NCBI RefSeq assembly: GCF_009729205.1
Contig: NZ_VTHB01000009.1
Location: 186,001-250,000, forward strand
Direction: 5' to 3'
DNA: 64,000 bases
DNA from: Mycobacteroides sp. CBMA 271
Lineage (GTDB): Bacteria; Actinomycetota; Actinomycetes; Mycobacteriales; Mycobacteriaceae
This document shows positions 52,295 to 60,557 of this stretch, in pieces. Within the stretch, counting starts at the first letter, position 1. Each line of letters begins with the position of its first letter. The notes beneath the pieces are model-generated. The model made no database searches. It saw only the letters and a list, made by a program, of their open reading frames with translations, and had not been told where the DNA came from. The translations under genes were made by a program, and so were the position numbers.

Positions 52295-53456
52295 CCGACT
52301 GGCGCTGCTGCTCGCGGCGCTGGTGTTGATCACGGCGGCCTGCGCGCGGGTGGAGGCGGAAGGCGTTGCGCCCCCGCCTCCCTCGCCGCCGCCGGGTGAG
52401 GTGCTCTCGGATGCGCCGCTGTCGTTGGCCCCTGATCTCGATGCCATCGCCGACGGTCATCTCATCCGATACATGTCCACCTCGGGTGCCACCCGCACCC
52501 CGACCGAGGTGACGGGGGTTGTCTTTTCGCCGAAAGGCGAACCGCCGCAAGCGGGTTGGCCCATCGTATCGGTGGGGCACGGTACCACCGGCCTCGACGA
52601 CGAGTGTGCGGTGTCCCGTGCTCCGGACCTACGGGGCTACATCTGGCTGGTGCGTACCCTCACCAAGCGCGGATGGGTGGTAGCCATCACCGATTACGAG
52701 GGTTTGGGCGTTCCCGGTCCGCACCCCTATCTGGAGCCGAGATCCGCGGGATTCAACGTCATCGACGCCGCGCGGGCAGCGGTGTCGCTGGTTCCCGGGG
52801 CGTCGACGACATGGGCGGCGATCGGGGCATCCCAGGGCGGGCAGGCAAGCTGGGCTGCCGCCGAGCTTGCTGGCGACTATGCCCCCGAACTGCAGTTCGT
52901 GGGGTCGGTGAACTTGTCTCCGGCCGCCGACCTCACTGAGATGGGTACGCACGTCGGCGACGGTCGATACGACTGGAGCCAGCTCTCGATGATGCCCACC
53001 TTGCTTACGGGTCTGGCGGTCACCGTCCCGGAATTACGGCCGGAGAACTTTCTACATGGGTCGTTCGAGGACAACCCGCGCGACAAGGCGCTGCTGCTGG
53101 GCTGCCACAACGGACTCGACCCTGCGCGCGCCGCCGCCATCGGAAGGTTGCGCGCCAACGATTTTCACGGCACCACTGCCGAGGACCCGGCCATCTTTGA
53201 GGGTGCACTGAAGCGGATCGCGCTTCCGCTGGGCGGCACCTCCGCGCCGATGCTGGTGTACGCCGGCGGGGCCGACCGGCTCATCGACGCGCGCTGGATT
53301 CATGCGGCGGTCGCGCGGGCCTGCGCATTGGGGGATACGGTCCAGGAGATCGTCGCGCCGGGTAAGGGGCACGTGGACCCCGAAGGGGAGCGGCTCGGCG
53401 TCCAGTGGATAGCCGACCGGTTTGCCGGACTCCCGGCGCCCAGTAACTGCGCATGA
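52257..53456 (+). CDS. Secretory lipase/esterase, probable lipoprotein
   Basis: About 399 residues from GTG 52257. The N-terminus VRPRLLRPATLSNRLALLLA, then ALVLITAAC, is a lipoprotein-type signal peptide with a likely lipidated Cys. The mature enzyme has the secretory lipase (LIP) pattern: an oxyanion VGHGT near residue 105, the nucleophile Ser in IGASQGGQASW, and later GGADRLID and GKGHVDP that could supply Asp and His. It should hydrolyse triacylglycerols or other esters at the cell surface. The gene begins inside the Rv0909-like gene and ends 24 nt before the Rv0910-like gene, so all three are probably co-transcribed. Confidence 0.8.
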   Translation: MRPRLLRPATLSNRLALLLAALVLITAACARVEAEGVAPPPPSPPPGEVLSDAPLSLAPDLDAIADGHLIRYMSTSGATRTPTEVTGVVFSPKGEPPQAGWPIVSVGHGTTGLDDECAVSRAPDLRGYIWLVRTLTKRGWVVAITDYEGLGVPGPHPYLEPRSAGFNVIDAARAAVSLVPGASTTWAAIGASQGGQASWAAAELAGDYAPELQFVGSVNLSPAADLTEMGTHVGDGRYDWSQLSMMPTLLTGLAVTVPELRPENFLHGSFEDNPRDKALLLGCHNGLDPARAAAIGRLRANDFHGTTAEDPAIFEGALKRIALPLGGTSAPMLVYAGGADRLIDARWIHAAVARACALGDTVQEIVAPGKGHVDPEGERLGVQWIADRFAGLPAPSNCA

Positions 53457-53480
53457 CGTGCTCCGGTAACGTTTGCCTAC

Positions 53481-53924
53481 GTGGCAGCCAAACTGAATTC
53501 CTCCATCGATGTGCCCCTCCCTCCGCAGGAGGCGTGGGAGCACGCCTCGGATCTGCGGCGTTTCGATGAGTGGCTGAGCGTTCACACGGCATGGCGCAGC
53601 GCGTTGCCCGAGACCCTGGAAAAGGGCACCGTCATTGACTCGATCGTGTGCGTCAAGGGCATGTACAACCGGGTCAAGTGGACGCTGCAGAAGTACGACC
53701 CGCCGACGGGACTGTTCTTGGAGGGTCAAGGCAGAGGCGGCGTCAAGATCAAGCTTCGGGTGACGATCACTCCGAAGGGAGCGGGATCTGTCGTCGACTT
53801 CACCCTGCACCTGGGCGGGCCCGCCATGTTCGGCCCCATTGGGTCGATCGTCGCGGCCACGCTGCGCGGCGATATCGACGCCTCGCTGTCGAAATTCGTT
53901 CAGGTTTTTGCCTCTACGTCGTAA
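53481..53924 (+). CDS. SRPBCC-fold protein, Rv0910-like putative toxin
   Basis: 147 residues with the START/Bet v1-like (SRPBCC) pattern: SSIDVPLPPQEAWEHASDLR at the N-terminus and a C-terminal amphipathic helix LRGDIDASLSKFVQVFA. It matches M. tuberculosis Rv0910, described as the toxin of the Rv0909-Rv0910 pair. The fold usually forms a hydrophobic ligand cavity, so a lipid-binding role is equally likely. Start GTG 53481. A hairpin follows 5 nt after its stop. Confidence 0.8.
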   Translation: MAAKLNSSIDVPLPPQEAWEHASDLRRFDEWLSVHTAWRSALPETLEKGTVIDSIVCVKGMYNRVKWTLQKYDPPTGLFLEGQGRGGVKIKLRVTITPKGAGSVVDFTLHLGGPAMFGPIGSIVAATLRGDIDASLSKFVQVFASTS

Positions 53925-53928
53925 CTTC

Positions 53929-53958
53929 GCATTTTCGGTGGTCTACCTGCGAAAATGC
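53929..53958 (+). terminator. Terminator-like hairpin after the Rv0910-like gene
   Basis: GCATTTTCG (53929-53937) and CGAAAATGC (53950-53958) form a perfect 9-bp stem with a 12-nt loop, 5 nt after the stop codon. It lacks a long U tract; weak T runs follow near 53967. In mycobacteria such stems often terminate transcription without U runs. Confidence 0.5.
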
Positions 53959-54037
53959 ATGTGACTGTTTGCGATTGGCGAGTATCGAGTTGGTGTCGGT
54001 GGTTGGCATGCTCCGGTTTCAGGAGCAATATGGAGCT

Positions 54038-54322
54038 ATGTCAATCACACGGAAGATCATCGAAACGGTGTTCGCCGCAGGTGCTGGCGCGGCGTTGATC
54101 GCCATTGCGCCCGTCGCCGTGATGACCGCCGGGGTGCCGACAACCACGTCCAACCAGGTCGTTCTTGCCGATCCCAACGGTGGTGGCGGTGACGCGGGTG
54201 GCGGCGGTGGCTGCTACAACGGCGTATGCGGCGGATGGAACCCTCAACAGGGTGGCTTTGGCCATGGCTGTTACAACGGTGTCTGCGGTGGCTGGGATGG
54301 CCAGCGCGGCTGGGGTAACTAA
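54038..54322 (+). CDS. Small secreted protein with duplicated CYNGVCGGW motif
   Basis: 94 residues. Signal peptide MSITRKIIETVFAAGAGAAL, then IAIAPVAVM, with probable cleavage near LADP (residues 46-49). The mature peptide, about 45 residues, is Gly-rich and contains two copies of GCYNGVCGGW separated by NPQQGGFGH, ending in DGQRGWGN. The two Cys pairs (CxxxxC) could form disulfides or bind metal. Family not recognised. ATG 54038 has GGAG upstream. It lies alone between a terminator-like hairpin and a convergent LLM oxidoreductase gene. Confidence 0.72.
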   Translation: MSITRKIIETVFAAGAGAALIAIAPVAVMTAGVPTTTSNQVVLADPNGGGGDAGGGGGCYNGVCGGWNPQQGGFGHGCYNGVCGGWDGQRGWGN

Positions 54323-54342
54323 CCCCGGTTGATCTGCAGTAA

Positions 54343-55254
54343 CTAGTCCGCGAGCGGTTTGAGGGCCTGCGTCAGGGCGTCGAAGGCATCCCGACGAGCA
54401 TTGCCGGTACCGAGAAGGTGATCGGGCAAGATCACCTCGTCGACACCCTCTTGCGTCCACGGCTCCATCTGCTCCGCGATGCGTTCAGCGGTTCCGTACA
54501 ACACCGGGATCGGTAGTGCGGCAGCGATTTCGGCCGCACGTGCCTCCGACTGCGGGCCATCGGTGATGATGATGCGCGCCTGCGTCGAACGCCAGATCGT
54601 CGCCGGATCGCGGCCAATCTTCTCGGCCGCGGCGTCCAGTCGGCTCGACGCCTCGTGGAATGTCCCGGGTGTGGACCACTGGTTCCATTCCTGCGCATAG
54701 CGGGCGGTCAGCCCGAGCATCCGTGGCTGGGTGGCGCCGATCAGGATCGGTAGCGGTCGCTGCAGCGCTTTCGGCTCGCAGATCGCCTCCGTCAGCCGGT
54801 AGTGCGCACCGTCCACCGTGGTTGTCTGCTCGTTGAGCAGTCCGGTAATCGCTTGCAGTCCTTCGGAAAACCTAGTGACCCGAGGCCCGGGGGCGCCCAG
54901 CTCCAGGCCGTACTGACGGTGCTCGTTCTCCTGCCACCCGGCGCCTAGCCCGAGGGTAAATCGCCCCTGACTCGCGTGGTCGACGGTGACCGCCCAGTTG
55001 GCGAGTACCGCCGGATGCCGGAACGTCATCGACAGCACCAACGGCGCCAGCCGGATGCGTGCGGTGGCCGTCGCGAGTGCGGCAAATATGGCCGTCGCCT
55101 CTAGGAAGTCGGTGCGCTTGTCCGGGGTATCGGCCATCGACATGAAATGGTCGGCCGCATAGAACGCGCGCCACGAACCGCTGTCCGCGTATCGGGCGAT
55201 ATCCAGTAGATCGGCCCAGGATTGGTTGGTTTGTCCCCAGATTGAGAAGCGCAT
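54343..55254 (-). CDS. LLM-class F420-dependent oxidoreductase
   Basis: 303 residues with the luciferase-like TIM-barrel pattern: FYAADHFMSMADTPDKRTDF, RIRLAPLVLSMTFRHPAVLA, GRFTLGLGAGWQENEHRQYG and ILIGATQPRMLGLTARYAQE. Mycobacterial members mostly use coenzyme F420 in place of FMN to reduce or oxidise diverse substrates; none can be assigned here. ATG 55254. It diverges from a tetR gene across 70 bp, so that regulator may control it. Confidence 0.87.
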   Translation of the reverse strand: MRFSIWGQTNQSWADLLDIARYADSGSWRAFYAADHFMSMADTPDKRTDFLEATAIFAALATATARIRLAPLVLSMTFRHPAVLANWAVTVDHASQGRFTLGLGAGWQENEHRQYGLELGAPGPRVTRFSEGLQAITGLLNEQTTTVDGAHYRLTEAICEPKALQRPLPILIGATQPRMLGLTARYAQEWNQWSTPGTFHEASSRLDAAAEKIGRDPATIWRSTQARIIITDGPQSEARAAEIAAALPIPVLYGTAERIAEQMEPWTQEGVDEVILPDHLLGTGNARRDAFDALTQALKPLAD

Positions 55255-55324
55255 GAATCCATCCTAGGGACAGATATGCGAGGGACGCGTGTGACCAGAA
55301 GCCGGCCGTAATACGCTGGCAGTG

Positions 55325-55918
55325 ATGAGCGAGCAACCACGGGGTCGGCGGGCAGAGGTGTTGGATGCCGCTATTGCGGTGGCGGGCACCCACGGTGTCG
55401 ATGGCCTTACCTATCGATCGGTCGACTCGGCAGCGAACGTGCCCAGCGGTACTACCTCTAATCACTTCCGTACCCGCGACGCGTTACTCCTGGGCGTCAT
55501 CGTCGAGATCGAGAAGCTGCGGCGCGCGTTCTGGCGGGCGCTGGTCACGGAGACGAACCCGACTACGGTGGCCGAGCTCGTCGGTATCGTCACGGCGTAT
55601 GTCAACGGTGCCGTTGGGGTAATGAGCACGCGGGTTCGGGCCTACATGGTGCTGCTCATGGCGGGCTGGAGTCATCCGGAGCTGCGCGAACCGCTGCAGC
55701 GGGGGCGGGATGCGCAGATTCCCCGCACGTTGCAGTTGATGTGCAAGGTCAACCCGGATACGCCCGATTTGCACGCGGCGATCTTGCAGGACTATCTCAC
55801 TGGGATCATCTATCAGCAGCTGGCCAACCCGGCCGCGGAGTTCAACCCGCGCCCGGGTATTGAGGCGCTGATTACCGTGCTGGTGATGCCCCAGGCGCCG
55901 CGGGTAGTGCAGCGATAG
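55325..55918 (+). CDS. TetR-family transcriptional regulator
   Basis: 197 residues. The DNA-binding domain reads VLDAAIAVAGTHGVDGLTYR then SVDSAANVPSGTTSNHFRTR, followed by a helical ligand domain. ATG 55325 is preferred to GTG 55322. It diverges from the LLM oxidoreductase and runs tail-to-tail into the large MFS gene, overlapping its end by 47 nt. No operator-quality palindrome was found in the 70-bp divergent region. Confidence 0.85.
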   Translation: MSEQPRGRRAEVLDAAIAVAGTHGVDGLTYRSVDSAANVPSGTTSNHFRTRDALLLGVIVEIEKLRRAFWRALVTETNPTTVAELVGIVTAYVNGAVGVMSTRVRAYMVLLMAGWSHPELREPLQRGRDAQIPRTLQLMCKVNPDTPDLHAAILQDYLTGIIYQQLANPAAEFNPRPGIEALITVLVMPQAPRVVQR

Positions 55919-57947
55919 GGTTCTCGCGCCAGTCGTTGTCGGTGACCAGCCGGCGTGAAATACGTTCTAGCGCAGCCTGAATCTGCTCCCGGTCCGCGCG
56001 GTCCTCGAAATCTGGTGTGCGAGAGAGTCGCTCGACCAGGTAGTGGTTGATGGCCTCGCTGACCTTGTCGACTTCCAGCCGGCCCGCGTCGGTAAGCCAG
56101 ACGTGATCGTTGGTACGCAGGGCATAGCCGTGTTCGACGAGTTCATTGAAGGCCGGATCGATGACCTCCGGTGGTATCCGATACCACTGCGCGATCCGGG
56201 GTACCTCGGCCGAACCCGTGGCGCGCAGAAAACGATTGGCCTGCACCAGGGCCCAGAGCGGCGCGATGGGCATCGACATACCCGCCTGCTCGCGCAGCTT
56301 GCGCAGGCCGACGTGCGGAAAGCCGCGCATGGCATTGCTAATCGCGATCTCGAGCAGCTTGTCCGGCGAGACTGCGTTGGGCATGCCGAAGCCCTCGCCG
56401 AGGTCCATGGCGAGGGCGGAGTCGGTGCCGCGCAGCGGGACTTCTTTGAGGAATAGGGCAACGACGAATCCGAGTACGGCAACCGGTGTAGCACAAAGAA
56501 ATACCAGGTCCAGCGAATTGGCGTAGGCATTAATGACGGGTATCGCGGCCTCATGCGGCAGCGCGTGCAGCGCCTGGGGAGACTGCGTGGCCTCGGGTGG
56601 AGTGTTGACCGATTTTAGTTCGCGGGCAAGGAAATTGGAGAAAAGAGATCCAAATATCGCCGCGCCGAACGAGCTGCCGATGGTTCGGAAGAACGTCACG
56701 CCGGATGTCGCAACACCCAAATCGTCGAATCGGGCGGTGTTTTGCACGATGAGGGTGAGCACCTGCATCGAGGCGCCGATGCCGACGCCCAGGATGAACA
56801 GATACAGCGACTGCAACAGGAACGGCGTCGAGTCGTCCATCCGGGACAGCAGGATCAACGCGATGGCCATGGTGGCGGTACCGAAGACCGGGTAGCGCTT
56901 GTACTTTCCGGTGCGCCCCACCAGGGTGCCGGTGCCGGTGGAGGTGATGAGCATGCCCGCCACCATGGGCAGGGTGCGCATACCCGAAGCGGTGGCCGAA
57001 ACGCCGTTGACGAACTGCATGAACGTCGGCAGGTACGTCATCACCCCGAGCATGGCGAAACCGACGACGAAACTCAGCACGCAGCAGATCGTGAAGACCG
57101 GATCGCGGAACAGGCGCGGCGGCAGAATCGGTTCGGACACCCGGGATTCCACCCAGACGAAGACACCGATCGCTGCGACCGAACCGACGAACAATCCGAT
57201 GATCATCGGTGAGGACCACGGATAAGTGGTGCCACCCCAGCTTGTCGCCAGCGTCAGCGCGGAGGCGCCCAACCCGATGAGCACGATGCCCCAGTAGTCG
57301 ATGACGGGACGCATCGCCTTGGCCAGTGCTGGGATGGCGCCGGCGGCGACTGTGATCACCACGACCGAGATGGGCAGGTTGATGTAGAACGCCCACCGCC
57401 ACCCCAGGTGATCGGTGAACAGGCCACCGAGCAGTGGGCCGATTACGGTAGTCACCCCGAAGACCGCGCCCAGGATGCCCTGATACCGGCCGCGCTCGCG
57501 CATGGGGATGATCTCGCCGATGAGGGCGGTCGCCGTCACCATGAGACCGCCGGATCCCAGTCCCTGAATGGCGCGGGCGCCGACGAGCATCGCCATCGAT
57601 CCGGCCATGCCGCACAGCAGAGATCCGCCCGCGAAGATCACGATGCAGGCCATGAACACCGTTCGCCGGCCAAACAGATCGCCGAACTTGCCCATGACAG
57701 CCGTCGCCACCGTGGAGGCCAACAGGTAGCTGGTGACCACCCACGACTGATGGCCGGCATCGCCCAGATCGGCCACGACGGTGGGCAGGGCGGTGGCGAC
57801 GATGGTGCCGTCCAGCGCGGCGAGCAGCATCCCGAGCAGCACGGCTATGAAGATGAGGTTGCGGCGCTGCACGCTGATCATGGAACTGGCCGCTTCCTGA
57901 TCGACGGTAGGGGCGTCAGGCGGTGGCTTCACAGATTCGGCAGACAT
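55872..57947 (-). CDS. DHA2 MFS transporter with C-terminal winged-helix-like domain
   Basis: 691 residues. Residues 25-500 form a 14-TM drug:H+ antiporter: MLLAALDGTIVATALPTVVA in helix 1, GKFGDLFGRRTVFM in loop 2-3, and GPLLGGLFTDHLGWRWAF in helix 5. The remaining 190 residues are soluble and contain a MarR-like winged-helix pattern (IPPEVIDPAFNELVEHGYAL, RTNDHVWLTDAGRLEVDKVS). From memory, M. tuberculosis Rv1877 has the same size and may be the orthologue. The role of the soluble tail, whether regulatory, DNA-binding or structural, is unknown. Confidence 0.85.
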   Translation of the reverse strand: MSAESVKPPPDAPTVDQEAASSMISVQRRNLIFIAVLLGMLLAALDGTIVATALPTVVADLGDAGHQSWVVTSYLLASTVATAVMGKFGDLFGRRTVFMACIVIFAGGSLLCGMAGSMAMLVGARAIQGLGSGGLMVTATALIGEIIPMRERGRYQGILGAVFGVTTVIGPLLGGLFTDHLGWRWAFYINLPISVVVITVAAGAIPALAKAMRPVIDYWGIVLIGLGASALTLATSWGGTTYPWSSPMIIGLFVGSVAAIGVFVWVESRVSEPILPPRLFRDPVFTICCVLSFVVGFAMLGVMTYLPTFMQFVNGVSATASGMRTLPMVAGMLITSTGTGTLVGRTGKYKRYPVFGTATMAIALILLSRMDDSTPFLLQSLYLFILGVGIGASMQVLTLIVQNTARFDDLGVATSGVTFFRTIGSSFGAAIFGSLFSNFLARELKSVNTPPEATQSPQALHALPHEAAIPVINAYANSLDLVFLCATPVAVLGFVVALFLKEVPLRGTDSALAMDLGEGFGMPNAVSPDKLLEIAISNAMRGFPHVGLRKLREQAGMSMPIAPLWALVQANRFLRATGSAEVPRIAQWYRIPPEVIDPAFNELVEHGYALRTNDHVWLTDAGRLEVDKVSEAINHYLVERLSRTPDFEDRADREQIQAALERISRRLVTDNDWRENPIAALPAAPGASPAR

Positions 57948-58043
57948 CTGTTCGCATGTTAGCCGCCGTTCCTGACAGGCCTGCGGAAGTCGGGGAACTA
58001 GGGCGCAGCAGAGCTGAGTTCACATTGAATTACATTGCACTCC

Positions 58044-58442
58044 ATGACTCGTAATCCCCTGCCGACTGACCAGTTTCCCTCGTTTCTGGGAATCGAGTCG
58101 GTTTCCGTCGAGGATGGACGGGTCACTGCCGAGCTCCCGATTCGACGGGAGTTATTCGCTCCGAATGGTTTCGTCCACGCGGCCGCGATCGTTGGACTTG
58201 CCGACACGTTGTGCGGATACGGGTGCCTCGCGTCGCTGCCGGACGGCGCTACCGGTTTCACCACCGTCGAGCTGAAGACCAATTTCCTCGGCGCTGCCCG
58301 GGAAGGGAGGCTCACCGGGACCGCGGTGCCGGTGCATCGCGGGCGTTCCACTCAACTGTGGGATGCGACGGTGACGTCCGAGGACGGGCGCACGGTGGCC
58401 GTGTTCCGGTGTACACAGCTGGTGCTGTGGCCGAAGAGGTGA
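58044..58442 (+). CDS. Hotdog-fold thioesterase (PaaI-like)
   Basis: 132 residues with the hotdog pattern: RRELFAPNGFVHAAAIVGLA followed by DTLCGYGCLASLPDG and TTVELKTNFLGAAREGRLTG. The NGFVHAAAI helix and the later Asp (LADTLCG) are where PaaI-type acyl-CoA thioesterases keep catalytic residues. Likely hydrolyses aromatic or short acyl-CoAs. ATG 58044 is preferred to TTG 58035. Confidence 0.83.
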   Translation: MTRNPLPTDQFPSFLGIESVSVEDGRVTAELPIRRELFAPNGFVHAAAIVGLADTLCGYGCLASLPDGATGFTTVELKTNFLGAAREGRLTGTAVPVHRGRSTQLWDATVTSEDGRTVAVFRCTQLVLWPKR

Positions 58443-58468
58443 CGCCTGTGCCGCGCCTCTGACCTGGG

Positions 58469-58484
58469 TGTAACGTACGTCACA
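58469..58484. promoter_or_regulatory. Palindrome upstream of the aldehyde dehydrogenase operon
   Basis: TGTAACGTACGTCACA is symmetrical in 7 of 8 base pairs around the ACGT/ACGT centre and lies 32 nt before the aldehyde dehydrogenase start, where a repressor would block initiation. The regulator is unknown. Confidence 0.5.
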
Positions 58485-58516
58485 GGGCTCGGATGTTCGA
58501 CCGACAGGAGCAGGCA

Positions 58517-60067
58517 ATGGACGATGGTCTTCGCGCAAGCGGCTCATCCTCGAAGCATGCAGCACCCGGAACCGAGGGCAGCGCAATCACATTCGCGCCC
58601 CGGTACGACAACTTCATCGGTGGTGAGTGGGTCGCGCCTGCTAGCGGTCAGTACTTCGAGAATTCCTCACCGATCGATGGCAAGGTCTTCACTCAGGTTG
58701 CCCGCAGCACCGCGCCAGACATCGAGAAGGCGCTCGACGCGGCACACGCCGCGGCAGAAGCTTGGGGTACCGCTTCGCCGACTGAGCGGTCCAACACACT
58801 GCTTAAGGTCGCCGACCGGATGGAGCAGAACCTCGAGAGGCTGGCCGTCGCGGAGACTTGGGACAACGGCAAGCCGGTCCGCGAGACCCTCAATGCCGAC
58901 ATCCCGCTGGCGATCGATCACTTCCGCTATTTCGCGGGGGTGCTGCGCGCCCAGGAGGGGTCGATCTCCGAGATCGACCACGACACCGTGGCCTACCACT
59001 TCCACGAGCCGCTCGGTGTAGTCGGGCAGATCATTCCGTGGAACTTCCCGATCCTCATGGCGGCCTGGAAGCTGGCCCCCGCACTGGCTGCCGGGAACTG
59101 TGTAGTGCTCAAGCCCGCCGAGCAGACGCCGGCCTCGATCATGGTGCTGATGGAACTGGTCGGTGACCTGCTGCCGCCAGGAGTGATCAACGTGGTCAAT
59201 GGTTTTGGTGTCGAGGCGGGCAAGCCGCTGGCGTCAAGCCCGCGCATCGCCAAGATTTCATTCACCGGTGAGACCACCACGGGCCGGCTCATCATGCAGT
59301 ACGCGACCGAGAACATCATTCCGGTCACCCTGGAGCTAGGCGGCAAGAGCCCCAACATCTTCATGCCGGATGTGATGTCCGCCGATGACGCCTTCCTGGA
59401 CAAGGCGCTTGAGGGATTCACGATGTTCGCGCTCAACCAGGGTGAGGTGTGCACTTGTCCCTCGCGGGCGCTGGTGCATTCATCCATTTACGACGAGTTC
59501 ATTGAGCGTGCAATCAGCCGTGTCGAGGCCATCGTGAGCGGTGATCCGCTCGACGAGGACACCATGATCGGTGCACAGGCAAGCAACGACCAGTACGAAA
59601 AGATCTTGTCCTACATTGATATTGGGCGCCAGGAGGGTGCTCAGTTGCTCACCGGTGGAGATGCCCGGAAGGTCCCCGACTACCCGGACGGTGCCTACAT
59701 TCAGCCGACGGTGTTCGCGGGTACCAACAACATGCGTATTTTCCAGGAGGAGATCTTTGGGCCGGTGCTCTCCGTGGCAAAATTCGACTCGCTGGACGAG
59801 GCGCTGAAGATCGCCAACGACACCCTGTACGGCCTCGGTGCGGGCGTGTGGTCGCGCGATATGACCAACGCCTACCGGCTAGGCCGGGGTATCAAGGCGG
59901 GTCGAGTGTGGACCAACTGCTACCACCAGTACCCGGCGCATGCCGCGTTCGGTGGCTACAAGAAGTCCGGCATCGGGCGCGAGAACCACAAGATGATGCT
60001 CGATCATTACCAGCAGACCAAGAACCTCTTGGTGAGCTACTCACCCGACGCCGCGGGGTTCTTCTGA
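58517..60067 (+). CDS. NAD-dependent aldehyde dehydrogenase (Rv0458-like)
   Basis: 516 residues. Classical ALDH: PWNFPILMAAWKLAPALAAG then NCVVLKPAEQTP, the general base Glu in TLELGGKSPNIF, and the nucleophile Cys in NQGEVCTCPSRALVH, with EEIFGPVLSV near the end. It matches the acetaldehyde/chloroacetaldehyde dehydrogenase group and M. tuberculosis Rv0458, which is likewise followed by a DUF779 gene (Rv0459). ATG 58517 has AGGAG 6 nt upstream; an upstream ATG at 58493 lacks one. It overlaps the DUF779 gene. Confidence 0.92.
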   Translation: MDDGLRASGSSSKHAAPGTEGSAITFAPRYDNFIGGEWVAPASGQYFENSSPIDGKVFTQVARSTAPDIEKALDAAHAAAEAWGTASPTERSNTLLKVADRMEQNLERLAVAETWDNGKPVRETLNADIPLAIDHFRYFAGVLRAQEGSISEIDHDTVAYHFHEPLGVVGQIIPWNFPILMAAWKLAPALAAGNCVVLKPAEQTPASIMVLMELVGDLLPPGVINVVNGFGVEAGKPLASSPRIAKISFTGETTTGRLIMQYATENIIPVTLELGGKSPNIFMPDVMSADDAFLDKALEGFTMFALNQGEVCTCPSRALVHSSIYDEFIERAISRVEAIVSGDPLDEDTMIGAQASNDQYEKILSYIDIGRQEGAQLLTGGDARKVPDYPDGAYIQPTVFAGTNNMRIFQEEIFGPVLSVAKFDSLDEALKIANDTLYGLGAGVWSRDMTNAYRLGRGIKAGRVWTNCYHQYPAHAAFGGYKKSGIGRENHKMMLDHYQQTKNLLVSYSPDAAGFF

Positions 60068-60462
60068 TACATCGCGTCGAGCTCACCCCGGCGGCGGCAG
60101 ACCTGCTGGCCTCGCTGGTGGGCAAACACGGGCCGGTGATGTTCCACCAGTCCGGCGGCTGCTGCGATGGTAGTGCGCCAATGTGTTACCCCCGCGGGGA
60201 GTTTCGGGTCGGTGCGGCGGACGTGCTGCTTGGCGAGGTTGGATTGGGAGACGCGGGTGGGACGCCGTTCTGGATGAGCGCCGACCAGTTCGCGTACTGG
60301 TCGCACACGCATCTGACCGTGGATGTGGTGCCCGGGCGGGGTTCGGGGTTTTCGTTGGAGGCGCCAGAGGGGGTGCGGTTCCTCATTCGATCTCGGTTGT
60401 TCACCGATGATGAGGTGCTTGCGCTGGCGGATCAGCCGGTGCGCACCGGAGTTGAGGGATAA
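60064..60462 (+). CDS. DUF779 protein, aldehyde dehydrogenase partner (Rv0459-like)
   Basis: About 132 residues. Conserved features include GPVMFHQSGGCCDGSAPMCY, with three clustered Cys, and GTPFWMSADQFAYWSHTHLT. DUF779 genes routinely follow acetaldehyde-type ALDH genes; the Cys/His content suggests metal or iron binding. The homologous N-terminus (RVELTPAAADLL) has no ATG, GTG or TTG in frame before it: the frame fits a CTG at 60064 overlapping the ALDH stop (CTGA). The alternative GTG 60118 would lose about 18 conserved residues. Confidence 0.75.
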   Translation: MIHRVELTPAAADLLASLVGKHGPVMFHQSGGCCDGSAPMCYPRGEFRVGAADVLLGEVGLGDAGGTPFWMSADQFAYWSHTHLTVDVVPGRGSGFSLEAPEGVRFLIRSRLFTDDEVLALADQPVRTGVEG

Positions 60463-60557
60463 GGCTTCGCGAGCGCTTCAGGTTGTCGTAGTTGTGGCCA
60501 GGTAGTAGTTTTCCCTTGTCGGAGACGGTCGGGTCGTCCGGAGGGGAGTGTCGTTCA

